Origin: Bacteroidota bacterium
GTDB taxonomy: Bacteria > Bacteroidota > Bacteroidia > Chitinophagales > Chitinophagaceae
Reading direction: 5' to 3'
Length of the DNA: 64,000 bases
Assembly (NCBI GenBank): GCA_023428755.1
Contig: JAEYWX010000017.1
Coordinates: 326,968-390,967, forward strand
A model generated the notes under the pieces. The model did not search any database. It worked only from the letters and a program-made list of their open reading frames with translations, and was not told the DNA's origin. Both the position numbers and the translations under genes were made by a program. Shown here in pieces: positions 8,244 to 16,753 of the stretch; within the stretch, counting starts at the first letter, position 1, and the number at the start of each line of letters is the position of its first letter.

Positions 8244-9779
8244 TCAATAACCGGGATTTTGGGTAAGCACACCGGCGCTCAAATCAATTTGTGTTTGCGG
8301 GATAGGCAACAATACATCACGGCTGTTACTGAAATTGGTTTTCCCTGCAGCCTGCAATACATCCTGCGCTATTCCCCAGCGTACAAGATCAAAAAACCGA
8401 TCATGCTCCATTGCCAGTTCAATACGACGTTCATGACGGATGAAATCACGTAACTCATTTTGATCAGTTGTTGTTCTGTCTGGTAATGTACCAGCAGGTG
8501 CACCTTGTCTTGCTCTTGCCCTTACGGAGTTAAGTGCATTTCTTGCAGCGGTAATATTTGCTGCACCTCCTACTTCGTTCGCAGCTTCGGCATACATCAA
8601 CACCACATCGGCGTAACGCAGTAAGCGCACATTCATCCAGTAACCAAAGCGGTTGCCAATGGAATTACGTAAAGCTGGATTTGTATACACCTTGTTGTTA
8701 TAACGGGGATTGGGTAATCCTGTAGGTGTTGTTTCACCATAAATTGTTAATCCGGGTGTTGTAGGTGTGCTGGTAAAAAGAATGGTTCTTGCTCGGCGGG
8801 GATCGTTGGGTTCATATGCATTGGCCAATTGAACACTGGGCGAATTCCAGCCCCAGCCGAGATCCCAGATACCCGTACCCCGTACACCCTGTATTTGTGC
8901 ATACTGTACCCCATTAGCCGAAGGAATGGCAGCTGATGCGGTTGCCTGCACTTCAAATACCGACTCTTTACTATTTTCACCATCTTCCCTGAAAATACGA
9001 TCGTAAGGAGTTGATAAATCGTATTGGCCGTAGTTCATAACTTCATTTGCCGCAGCCATTGCCTGTGCCCATTTCTGTTGCGTGAGATAAACTTTCGCCA
9101 ATAACCCGTTTGCAGCACCCTTTGTTACCCGGCCCGCAAACTCCCTGCCCCATTGTAATGGTAAAACAGTAACAGCATAATTAAGATCAGCTTCAATAAA
9201 TGCATAAATCTGTGCTACACTACTTTGGGGGATGTTGCCATTTGCATTTCCCGTATCAACTAAAGGTACTCTTCCAAAGAAGCGAACAAGATTAAAGTAC
9301 GCATACGCTCTTAAAAAACGTGCTTCGCCAATCGTTTGGCTTTTTATTTCAGGCGTTGCCTCAATACCGGTGTTGTTTACAACCTGTGTAATGGTAACAT
9401 TACACTTGTTGATGAGGGTATAATTTCCAACCCATAAGGTATTACAAAAGCCATTACTTGCCAATACAGGAAAATCGTCCATTGTAATTGCATTGGCACC
9501 ACCATCGGCAGGGGTACTTCCTTTATCTGCATCATCACTTCGAATACTGGTAGCCGTTATGAATGCCTGACTATGCACATTAAAACTTCGCAGATCGTTG
9601 TAAGCCGCAAAAATAAACTGATCGTAAGGACCCGAACCTCCCGGGTAAGGATAGTTCTCCAGATTATAAGATCCCTGCGCCTGTGTATTCAGAAACTTTT
9701 TGCAACCAGTTAAAGTCAGTGCTCCTGCTGCAAGAAGTACACTGCTGAGAATGATTGTTACTTTATTTAATAATTTCAT
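8244..9779 (-). CDS. susD: SusD/RagB-family outer-membrane substrate-binding lipoprotein
   Basis: SusD homologue, the lid of a TonB-dependent glycan importer on the cell surface. The lipobox TLTGC (Cys26) is followed by the typical KKFLNT motif. The helical TPR part includes IGEARFLRAYAYFNLVRFFG and GLLAKVYLTQQKW. The C-terminal SusD domain contains RLLRYADVVLMYAEAANE and IRHERRIELAMEHDRFFDLVRWG. Length, 511 aa, is usual. The gene begins 11 bases after the susC stop, the invariant order of these pairs. Ligand specificity cannot be read from sequence; the neighbouring GH144-type enzyme points to a beta-1,2-glucan (inference). Confidence 0.95.
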   Translation of the reverse strand: MKLLNKVTIILSSVLLAAGALTLTGCKKFLNTQAQGSYNLENYPYPGGSGPYDQFIFAAYNDLRSFNVHSQAFITATSIRSDDADKGSTPADGGANAITMDDFPVLASNGFCNTLWVGNYTLINKCNVTITQVVNNTGIEATPEIKSQTIGEARFLRAYAYFNLVRFFGRVPLVDTGNANGNIPQSSVAQIYAFIEADLNYAVTVLPLQWGREFAGRVTKGAANGLLAKVYLTQQKWAQAMAAANEVMNYGQYDLSTPYDRIFREDGENSKESVFEVQATASAAIPSANGVQYAQIQGVRGTGIWDLGWGWNSPSVQLANAYEPNDPRRARTILFTSTPTTPGLTIYGETTPTGLPNPRYNNKVYTNPALRNSIGNRFGYWMNVRLLRYADVVLMYAEAANEVGGAANITAARNALNSVRARARQGAPAGTLPDRTTTDQNELRDFIRHERRIELAMEHDRFFDLVRWGIAQDVLQAAGKTNFSNSRDVLLPIPQTQIDLSAGVLTQNPGY

Positions 9780-9790
9780 TGCAATTAATT

Positions 9791-12700
9791 TTAGAACGTT
9801 AAATTGATACCTAATGAATAAGTAGCCGGTACAGGATACGTTCCGTTATCGGCACCACCACCAAGGATACTTCCTATCAAAGGTTCAGGTGAGTAGCCTG
9901 TTACCCTGCTCCAGGTTTTCAGGTTTTGTGCACTTGCAAACACTCTTGCTTTTTGAATATGTAACCGAGTAAGTACAGATGGGTTAAAGGTGTAACCTAC
10001 CTGTAACAAACGTATACGGAAAAAATCGCCGGGCTCAAGGAAATAAGTACTCATCAGAAAATTATTTCCTCGTGTGTTATCCAAAATTGGTTCAACGTTA
10101 TTAGTGCCGGGCCCTGTCCACGCATTCAACCGCATGGTTTCATAATTCAGAACTGCAAATGTTGCTGTTCTGCGTTGCGTATAAATTTTATGTCCGGCTG
10201 AACCTTGTCCTTGAATATCAAGATCAAATCCTTTGTATTCTAAGGAAATATTTCCGCCATAGTTGTAACTAGGGAATGGGGAGCCAAGATAGGTTCTGTC
10301 GGCTGGTGTAATAACTCCATCATCATCCAGATCAGCATACGAAATATCGCCGGGTAGTGAATTAGGAAACGATGGAGTTTTTGCAAGGTCAGCAGTTGAT
10401 TGATAAACCCCTGTTTGCACATAGCCGAAGAAATATCCGATAGACTGACCGCTGGTAGTTCTGTTAACACCACCGTTGCCAGTGATCTGGAAATCGAATT
10501 TATCGCCAATGGCAACTACCATGTTTTTATTATAGCTGACGTTTGCACCCAGTGTGTATCTGAAATCTTTACCTACTACATCACTCCAGCCAAGATTTAC
10601 TTCAATACCCTTGTTTGTAATTTCACCAAGGTTGGTGTAATAGGGAACATCCGAGTTATTGGCAGTAGCTAAGCGTGGTACAAGAGTAAGGATATCTGTT
10701 GTTTTACGGTTGTAAAATGTGAGCTCAGCATTCATCCTGTTATTCAACAGACGCATATCAATCCCAACATCAAGACCACGAACCACTTCAAAATGCAGAT
10801 TTGGATCGGGTTCGTAAGCTGCCTGGATTGAAGTGTACACATTATCAGCAAACACAGCTGTAGATGCATTTTGGATACCCGGTTGGTATAAATTATTTCC
10901 GATACCATTTGAGTTACCTGTAAGACCCCATGCTGCACGTACTTTCAGAAAATCAATTCCTTTTACTTTGTCAAAGAAATCTTCCTGACTAACCACCCAG
11001 CCGGCACCCACACTACCAAAAGTACCCCATCTGTTTTGCGGCGCAAACTTAGATGTACCATCTCTACGAATTGTTGCATTCAGTAAATACTTTCCTTTGT
11101 ATGAATAAGCAGTACGCATAAACGAGCCAAACAATGCATCTTCAGATCCGCCGCCGCCATTTGAAATAGGATTGTTTATATTCACAATGTTCAAATACCA
11201 GAAATCAGGATTGTCCGGAACGTTAACAGTTGTATCACGTCTTGAACCCGATAAAGAAGAGCTACGGTTGTAGATTGTTGTAAAACCTGCAACAACATTT
11301 AATGAGTGCCCATCACCCAATTTTTTGTCGTACGTTAAATAATGATCTTGTTGAAAGCGTCGTGATTCACTCTGGCTTTGTCCAACGGTTGTTCGAATGG
11401 AATTATCGAAAACGGTTTCAGTAGGCGCAGCTCCTTCCCCCAGATTAATGAAACTGAAAGGAAGGCGGGAATAACTTCTTCCCATATTAAATCCAAGATC
11501 TGTGTACACCACCGATTTCCATGTAAAATCCCGCAGAAATTTAATCTCAGCAAAAAGATTTCCAATTGCTCTAAAACCGTTGTTAATTGAACTGCGGTTG
11601 TTACGGTTCAAAGCTGCGATAGGATTACCCACCTGTGCCCGTTGGAAAGAGGGCATGCTGTAATAGGTGTTTTCATCGAATTGAACCGGAACAATGGGAG
11701 CGGCCCATAATGCATTCGAAATTGATGCACCTGCGGGGTTACTACGGAAATGATAACCGGTGATTTCGCCTCCTACTTTCACATTTTTATTAATGCGTAT
11801 TTCCTCATTAAAGCGAACCAGAAAACGTTCAAACTGATCGTACTTTAAAACACCTTCCTGGTTGGTGTAACCAATGTTCAATAACGTCGTTGTTTTTTCA
11901 CTGCTGTTTGAAACACTGAGGTTGTGGGAAGTAATAATAGCATTTTGTAACACCAAATCCTGCCAATTACTGTTACCTGTATAATTTGTATAATCAAAGG
12001 GAGCTGCGTTGAGATTAGCCAGCTGCATATCATATAATTTCCTGAAACCGGCAGCATCTGTAACTTTTATTTTATCGTGAACAGTTTGCACACCAACAGA
12101 GCTTTGCAGGTTAATTCGTGTTTGCCCCTTTGCTGCTTTTTTAGATGTAATGGCAATTACACCATTGGCACCACGTAACCCGTAAATAGCAATTGAGGAA
12201 GGATCACGCAAAATGTCAATTGTTTCGATATCAGCAGGATTTAAAAAGTCAATATTGTCATGCAATATTCCATCAACTACATACACCGGGCTAGCACTGT
12301 TTGTACTGTTGACGCCACGTATACGTACTATTGGACTTGCACCTGCATTACCGGGATTTGAGATGGTGAGCCCCGGCACACGTCCTTGCAAAGACCCAAT
12401 GGGATTATTGTTTGGTACACGAGATACATCATCCCCTTTTACTGAGGAAATTGAACCGGTAAGATCCCGTTTGCGTTGTGTACCATACCCCACTACTACT
12501 ACTTCATTAATGCTTTGTGAAGCAGCCTGTAGTGTTATATTAATAATCGCCCGTCCATTAACTTTCTCTTCAACACCTGTAAAACCAACTGAACTAAACA
12601 CCAATGTAGCGTCGTCCGGAACGGTTATTGAATAGGTTCCTGAAGCGTTGGTTGTTGTTCCAACATTACTACCCTTTAATGTCACAGAAACACCCGGGAT

Positions 12701-13132
12701 ACCTTCACCGGCAGCATCCGTTACTTTACCTGATACAACAATATCCTTTACTAATTCTTCCTTATTGGAAGATTCTTTCAGCACCACCAATTTGGTTGTT
12801 AGTATCTGGTAACTGATACCTGTATTTGACAGGATCAATGACAACACCTCATTGATGCCGGCATTTTCCACTTCCACACTAACCCGTGGTTTTCCCTTTA
12901 TTAAACCTTCATCAAACAGGAAACGGTAATCACTGTTTTTTTCAATTGCCTGAAAAATCTTTTTCAGTTCTACCGTTTTCATGTTGAGCGATATACGATC
13001 TTGCGAATAAGTACGGGCCGAAACCTGCACAGAAGCAATCGTAAGAAGAATCATAATCAGTTTCATAATCCGTAGCAGCTTTAATGACAGCAGTGGCCTA
13101 TAATCATAAGCACTCGCTCCAATTTTTTTCAT
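9791..13132 (-). CDS. susC: SusC/RagA TonB-dependent receptor with N-terminal STN signalling domain
   Basis: Outer-membrane transporter that works with SusD and TonB. The chosen start (13132) gives MKKIGASAYDYRPLL and then a signal segment ending VSAR. Domains in order: an STN domain (LKKIFQAIEKNSDYRF, about residues 45-130), a carboxypeptidase-regulatory-like repeat (VSGKVTDAAGEGIPGVSVTL), a plug starting at INEVVVVGYGTQRKRDLTGS with the family motif SPVYVVDG, and a 22-strand-type barrel ending in LGINLTF with a terminal Phe. The length, 1113 aa, fits STN-bearing SusC proteins. The STN domain and the upstream fecR and sigma genes indicate trans-envelope induction by the glycan itself. Confidence 0.95.
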   Translation of the reverse strand: MKKIGASAYDYRPLLSLKLLRIMKLIMILLTIASVQVSARTYSQDRISLNMKTVELKKIFQAIEKNSDYRFLFDEGLIKGKPRVSVEVENAGINEVLSLILSNTGISYQILTTKLVVLKESSNKEELVKDIVVSGKVTDAAGEGIPGVSVTLKGSNVGTTTNASGTYSITVPDDATLVFSSVGFTGVEEKVNGRAIINITLQAASQSINEVVVVGYGTQRKRDLTGSISSVKGDDVSRVPNNNPIGSLQGRVPGLTISNPGNAGASPIVRIRGVNSTNSASPVYVVDGILHDNIDFLNPADIETIDILRDPSSIAIYGLRGANGVIAITSKKAAKGQTRINLQSSVGVQTVHDKIKVTDAAGFRKLYDMQLANLNAAPFDYTNYTGNSNWQDLVLQNAIITSHNLSVSNSSEKTTTLLNIGYTNQEGVLKYDQFERFLVRFNEEIRINKNVKVGGEITGYHFRSNPAGASISNALWAAPIVPVQFDENTYYSMPSFQRAQVGNPIAALNRNNRSSINNGFRAIGNLFAEIKFLRDFTWKSVVYTDLGFNMGRSYSRLPFSFINLGEGAAPTETVFDNSIRTTVGQSQSESRRFQQDHYLTYDKKLGDGHSLNVVAGFTTIYNRSSSLSGSRRDTTVNVPDNPDFWYLNIVNINNPISNGGGGSEDALFGSFMRTAYSYKGKYLLNATIRRDGTSKFAPQNRWGTFGSVGAGWVVSQEDFFDKVKGIDFLKVRAAWGLTGNSNGIGNNLYQPGIQNASTAVFADNVYTSIQAAYEPDPNLHFEVVRGLDVGIDMRLLNNRMNAELTFYNRKTTDILTLVPRLATANNSDVPYYTNLGEITNKGIEVNLGWSDVVGKDFRYTLGANVSYNKNMVVAIGDKFDFQITGNGGVNRTTSGQSIGYFFGYVQTGVYQSTADLAKTPSFPNSLPGDISYADLDDDGVITPADRTYLGSPFPSYNYGGNISLEYKGFDLDIQGQGSAGHKIYTQRRTATFAVLNYETMRLNAWTGPGTNNVEPILDNTRGNNFLMSTYFLEPGDFFRIRLLQVGYTFNPSVLTRLHIQKARVFASAQNLKTWSRVTGYSPEPLIGSILGGGADNGTYPVPATYSLGINLTF

Positions 13133-13171
13133 AATTTTCGAGTTGAAAGGTGAATGACAAATACTCTGTTG

Positions 13172-13236
13172 CAGAGTCAATAGCAGTCGTTTAGCCTGCG
13201 GGGCTCTGTTGCAGCAGGGCTCCGCTTTTTTATAAC
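13172..13236. promoter_or_regulatory. Tandem hairpins with a repeated 11-mer between fecR and susC
   Basis: The 11-mer CTCTGTTGCAG occurs at 13173-13183 and again at 13204-13214. The first copy lies in a perfect hairpin (ACTCTG/CAGAGT, 13172-13186). The second forms an 11-bp stem (13198-13208 with 13215-13225, two G-T pairs) followed on the plus strand by TTTTTT, i.e. terminator-shaped on the strand opposite to the genes. On the minus transcript the shared 11-mer allows alternative pairing between the two hairpins, which could act as a leader switch or processing site between regulator and transporter messages (inference). Confidence 0.45.
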
Positions 13237-13279
13237 TGCTTTTACGTTGAGTTTTGGTTACCTGGCATGATCATAATCG

Positions 13280-14389
13280 TTATGGGTGAATAAAAATTTG
13301 ATTTCCTTTCCGGGTAAAACTAAAACGGCCGGTTACACTCAGGCCTTCCATTGCCTGGTCGATATTTTCATTAACAAATGAACCGAAGATGCGTTTTTGC
13401 GCAAGCAGTGAATCCTCAATCTGAATATCAACATTGTACCAGCGCTCCATTTTCACTGCGATGGATTGAAGCGGCTCATCATCAAATACCAGCCTGTTTT
13501 CAACCCATTGTATTTCATTGATCGTACTGTCTCTGCTGTTGAGTTTTATTTCATTGATCGCTACAACCGATTCGGGTTTTTTATTGGGAACCGTTCCTTT
13601 CTCCGGGACTGATAGTTTATTATCAACAATCAGCTTTTCATTGGGCGACAGGATGATTTTATCTTTTGGCCTGCTTTTGATCGATACTTCAATTGTACCC
13701 CTGATAAGACTTGTTTCAGTTGTTTCATCATCGGGGTAGGCTTTTACATTAAACGCCGTACCGATTACTTTAATGTCAATATTAGATGTATGAATGTAAA
13801 AGGGATGCGCAGCATCTTTCACCACATCAAAAAATGCCTCGCCTGTTAACTCTACTGAGCGTGAGGTTATGGCAAAATCTTTATCGTAGCGTATTTTGCT
13901 GCCTGCATTCAGCCAAACAGTTGATCCATCCGGCAAATTCACTTTTGTGCGTGAACCTTTGTTTGTACTGATCTCATTTTTTTCAGAAGCTACTACAATA
14001 GCTTGCGGATTGATGGGCTGGTTGAACAGTCTGAGCGACAGGAAAACAAGCACAGCTGCCGCAACAGCTGATGCGGAATAGTACCATTTTTTCCAGCGCT
14101 GAAAATGTGAGATGTTGATCGTTTCCGTTTGCGAAGGATAGTTGAACAAAACATTATCATCAAACCCCACTCCTTTTTCGTTCATGCGTTGCACATGGAG
14201 GAGATAGGCATCTTCTTCCGTTGATTTGTCTGCTTTTTCATGCGATTGCCAGATATCAGTCAGGTTTTGGGCAGCAAATTGCCATTCCGGATGCTGCTGC
14301 ATCAGATGTTCAAGTTCTGCCATTTCCTCAGCAGAGGCTTCACCGGCAATTTTTTTAGAAAGTAAAATCCAAAAATTCTCCTGACTCAT
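13280..14389 (-). CDS. FecR-family anti-sigma factor
   Basis: Inner-membrane sigma regulator of 369 residues. The N-terminal cytoplasmic part (about 1-95) starts MSQENFWILLSKKIAGEAS, typical of Bacteroidota FecR proteins. One membrane segment follows (KWYYSASAVAAAVLVFLSL, about 95-117). The periplasmic FecR domain includes TNKGSRTKVNLPDGSTVWLNAGS split over the usual NLPDGS motif and VELTGEAFFDV. A DUF4974-type C-terminal domain (VFDDEPLQSIAVKMERWYNV) is predicted to contact the STN domain of the SusC partner. It lies between the ECF sigma gene and susC on the same strand and is expected to hold or activate that sigma factor depending on substrate. Confidence 0.93.
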   Translation of the reverse strand: MSQENFWILLSKKIAGEASAEEMAELEHLMQQHPEWQFAAQNLTDIWQSHEKADKSTEEDAYLLHVQRMNEKGVGFDDNVLFNYPSQTETINISHFQRWKKWYYSASAVAAAVLVFLSLRLFNQPINPQAIVVASEKNEISTNKGSRTKVNLPDGSTVWLNAGSKIRYDKDFAITSRSVELTGEAFFDVVKDAAHPFYIHTSNIDIKVIGTAFNVKAYPDDETTETSLIRGTIEVSIKSRPKDKIILSPNEKLIVDNKLSVPEKGTVPNKKPESVVAINEIKLNSRDSTINEIQWVENRLVFDDEPLQSIAVKMERWYNVDIQIEDSLLAQKRIFGSFVNENIDQAMEGLSVTGRFSFTRKGNQIFIHP

Positions 14390-14456
14390 GTACGCAATTC
14401 GTTTCGTACTTAGTAAGACAGTACAACTTTGTGTTTACCCCTAAAGACAGAAAAAA

Positions 14457-15050
14457 TTATTTTTCGACTTGTTTCGGAACATGCGAAGGGATCGATAAAT
14501 GCATGTATTGGGCAATACGCCGCAGCGCAATGGCCATTTGCGCCTCTACTGTTTTTACAGATATATTCAGTAAGTTGGCGACTTCTTTGTATTTTAGACC
14601 GTCCTCTTTTACCAGCATAAAAATAAGTCTGCAGCGTGCCGGCAGTTCGTTGATTGCTTTTCGGATACGCTGTACTGTTTCCTGGGAGATCATTAATTGT
14701 TCCGGGTCAAAATAAACACTGTTCATAGGAACCAGCCATTGTGCCACATCGTAACCATCTTGCCGCTTTTGTTTCGCAATTACGTTTAACGCTCTGTTTT
14801 TAACAGCCGTATAAAAGTAAAGTAATGGTGATTCTACAATTGTAAGGGTTGACCGCTTTTCCCACACAGCAATAAATACATCGGATACAATCTCTTCTGC
14901 ATCATCGTTCGACTTTAAAATACCAAAAGCAAAACGTGTCAGGGGCTTGTGTAATGAGAGGAACAAGTCACGATAAGCATGCTGGTCATTGTGCAGCGAT
15001 ACTTGTTGAAGCAGGAGCAGTATTTTTTCTTTCTCAACCATGGCAACCAA
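14457..15050 (-). CDS. RNA polymerase ECF sigma factor of the glycan locus
   Basis: ECF sigma-70 family protein, 197 aa, of the Bacteroidota SusC-linked type. Region 2 is visible as FAFGILKSNDDAEEIVSDVFIAVWEKR (about residues 36-62, given here as two blocks around NDDAEEIVSDVF). Region 4 includes LPARCRLIFMLVKEDGLKYK and the helix-turn-helix VANLLNISVKTVEAQM. A second possible start lies three codons in (15041). It is the first gene of the minus-strand locus and is followed by its FecR partner after 67 bases. It probably directs transcription of the susC operon when the receptor is loaded (known for the family). Its own promoter was not clearly recognised. Confidence 0.93.
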   Translation of the reverse strand: MVAMVEKEKILLLLQQVSLHNDQHAYRDLFLSLHKPLTRFAFGILKSNDDAEEIVSDVFIAVWEKRSTLTIVESPLLYFYTAVKNRALNVIAKQKRQDGYDVAQWLVPMNSVYFDPEQLMISQETVQRIRKAINELPARCRLIFMLVKEDGLKYKEVANLLNISVKTVEAQMAIALRRIAQYMHLSIPSHVPKQVEK

Positions 15051-15110
15051 CAGTACTATAAAAGTAAGACTTAATTTTCTGCCTGTTGCAAATCAATATT
15101 AATTGAATGT

Positions 15111-15142
15111 AAAAAAAATCCCCCGTTATGCGGGGGACTTTT
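15111..15142 (-). terminator. Strong terminator closing a short minus-strand transcript
   Basis: CCCCCG at 15120-15125 and CGGGGG at 15131-15136 form a GC stem with a 5-base loop. On the minus strand it is followed by eight T residues (A run at 15111-15118). On the plus strand it is followed by CTTTT, so weak action there is possible. It lies just upstream of the ECF sigma gene and 25 bases after the small ORF at 15167-15385. Confidence 0.8.
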
Positions 15143-15166
15143 ATGCTGCTTCAATTTTGTTCTGTT

Positions 15167-15385
15167 TCAATTATCCGTTCTCTTAAGGTACAGAAGCCAG
15201 CGTTGTTGGTTCATAGGGCCTGGATTCAAAAACAGGCCTTCATTGGATTTTAGCGGCTTTCGCCATTTGGTTTGTTGGATATTCGGATCAATCTGTTGGT
15301 GACACAAGGTTACAGCAGATAAATTGTAATTAAAACAATTGATTGCAGGAAGATGTAAAAATTCGTGCATACCTAAGAAAGTCAT
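15167..15385 (-). CDS. Possible small protein (72 aa) or small RNA, no known family
   Basis: An open frame of 72 residues beginning MTFLGMHEFLHLPAINC and ending WLLYLKRTDN. I recognise no family, signal peptide or membrane segment. The composition (Asn, Gln, Leu rich) does not prove coding. What supports a real transcript is the framing: a TTG-N20-TATTTTTT promoter-like pair at 15432-15462 on the same strand and a strong terminator at 15111-15142. Together they predict an RNA of about 300 bases. It could be a small mRNA or a non-coding RNA just upstream of the sigma gene of the glycan locus. Confidence 0.35.
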   Translation of the reverse strand: MTFLGMHEFLHLPAINCFNYNLSAVTLCHQQIDPNIQQTKWRKPLKSNEGLFLNPGPMNQQRWLLYLKRTDN

Positions 15386-15431
15386 AAGGGATTGTACTTA
15401 GCAGCTTCTAAAACAGATCGTTTTATGATGT

Positions 15432-15462
15432 AAAAAATAGTCATCCACATCGCTGTGAACAA
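15432..15462 (-). promoter_or_regulatory. Candidate promoter for the short transcript at 15115-15425
   Basis: On the minus strand TTG (15460-15462) is followed after exactly 20 bases by TATTTTTT (15432-15439). This matches the Bacteroidota TTTG-N19/20-TAnnTTTG pattern except for the final base. Two DnaA-box-like 9-mers overlap it and are considered coincidental. Confidence 0.45.
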
Positions 15463-15537
15463 CTTTTTTAAGAAATGTTGAGCAGTTTTTGCAATTTAAA
15501 ATCCAGATTAAGGCAACTTAGCATCGAAACTGTATTC

Positions 15538-16422
15538 ATGGAACAAACAAAAGAAATATCGGCATTACTTCACCTTCTCGACGATCCGGATGATGAAGTG
15601 TACAATACAGTAAGTGAAAAGATCATTTCGCTGGGAAAAGAGATTATCCCCAACCTCGAGCATTTATGGGAAACAACAGCCGATGAATATACCCAGGAGC
15701 GGATTGAAATGTTGATCCATGGCTTGCATTTTCGTGAACTGCAGGAAGATGTTAATGCATGGGCCAATGATAAAGAACATGATTTGTTTACCGGTGCTCT
15801 GCTCGTTAGCCGTTATCAATATCCTGATCTTAATTTATTAACGCATTACCAGGAGCTGGAAAAAATAAGAAGGAATGTGTGGCTGGAGCTGAACAGCTTT
15901 CTTACTTCACTGGAAAAAGTAAATGTGCTCAATAATATCCTGTTCAATTATTACAAGATCAAAGGAACTGAGATCAATTACAACCAAGCTGATGAGTTTT
16001 TGGCACACAAACTCATCGAGTCAAAAAAGGGAAATGCTATTTCAATTGGCATCCTGTTATTGTCACTTGCCAATCTTTTGGATATTAATCTATACATGAT
16101 CAATATCCCACGGCAATTTATCCTGGGGTATTTTGATGATGATCCAGAGCATATCAGCAATACCGATTTTCCGCCGGAGCATATTCAATTCTATATGGAT
16201 GGGGCCAGCGGACAAATTTTTTCGCACAAGGATGTAGAAACTTATTTCAAACGCATCAGCGTACACCCTTCCGCTTCTTATTTTAAACCCATGAGCAACA
16301 AACGCATCGTGCAACGGATGCTCGAAGAATATGCAAAGTGTTTTGACAATGAAAAGAACGCATACAAAAAAAGAGACCTGCTAACCCTTGCTTCGCAATT
16401 AAACGATACGGAGGATGAATGA
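15538..16422 (+). CDS. SirB1/transglutaminase-like family protein
   Basis: Protein of 294 aa from the ATG at 15538 (MEQTKEISALLHLLDDPDDE); an upstream TTG at 15475 would add 21 unlikely residues. The first 90 residues are helical and HEAT-like (DDPDDEVYNTVSEKIISLGK). The central block with KKGNAISIGILLLSLANLL and RQFILGYF corresponds to the SirB1/UPF0162 transglutaminase-like core. Its Cys nucleophile position is not evident, as in many members of the family. No defined role is known. It overlaps the next gene (csaA-like) by 8 bases, and that one overlaps ogt, so the three form one operon. Confidence 0.75.
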   Translation: MEQTKEISALLHLLDDPDDEVYNTVSEKIISLGKEIIPNLEHLWETTADEYTQERIEMLIHGLHFRELQEDVNAWANDKEHDLFTGALLVSRYQYPDLNLLTHYQELEKIRRNVWLELNSFLTSLEKVNVLNNILFNYYKIKGTEINYNQADEFLAHKLIESKKGNAISIGILLLSLANLLDINLYMINIPRQFILGYFDDDPEHISNTDFPPEHIQFYMDGASGQIFSHKDVETYFKRISVHPSASYFKPMSNKRIVQRMLEEYAKCFDNEKNAYKKRDLLTLASQLNDTEDE

Positions 16423-16753
16423 ACCGATTACCTGGGCCGATTTTGAAAAAATAAATATTTGTGCAGGTACCATTCTCAATGTAGCAGATTTTCCAGCTGC
16501 ACGTAAACCTGCCTATCAGTTAACCATTGATTTTGGTACATATGGCATCAAACAATCATCCGCACAAATCACGCATCATTACACGAAAGAAGAATTGATT
16601 GGCAAACAAGTGGTGGCGGTTCTCAATTTTCCGGTGAAACAGATCGCTACGTTTTTCAGTGAATGCCTGGTGCTGGGTGTATATGATGCCGACGGACAGG
16701 TTGTATTGTTGAAGCCTGATAAAGAAGTACAAAACGGAGGTAAAATTGGCTGA
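16415..16753 (+). CDS. csaA: CsaA-like tRNA-binding domain protein
   Basis: Small (112 aa) OB-fold protein of the CsaA/YgjH type; characterised CsaA binds tRNA and has chaperone-like activity. The N-terminal WADFEKINICAGTILNVADF is the family's entry strand, followed by PAYQLTIDFG, KQSSAQITHHY, GKQVVAVLNFP and the C-terminal LVLGVYDADGQVVLLKPD. Length is standard. It overlaps the upstream SirB1-like gene by 8 bases and the downstream ogt gene by 8 bases, which suggests translational coupling. The assignment is clear; the cellular role in this group is not well established. Confidence 0.9.
   Translation: MNEPITWADFEKINICAGTILNVADFPAARKPAYQLTIDFGTYGIKQSSAQITHHYTKEELIGKQVVAVLNFPVKQIATFFSECLVLGVYDADGQVVLLKPDKEVQNGGKIG

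Noticed and set aside
15440..15470. Two DnaA-box-like 9-mers (TCATCCACA and TTGTTCACA)
   Set aside because: Only two degenerate sites, no cluster, no dnaA or dnaN gene and no AT-rich unwinding region nearby; not evidence of an origin.
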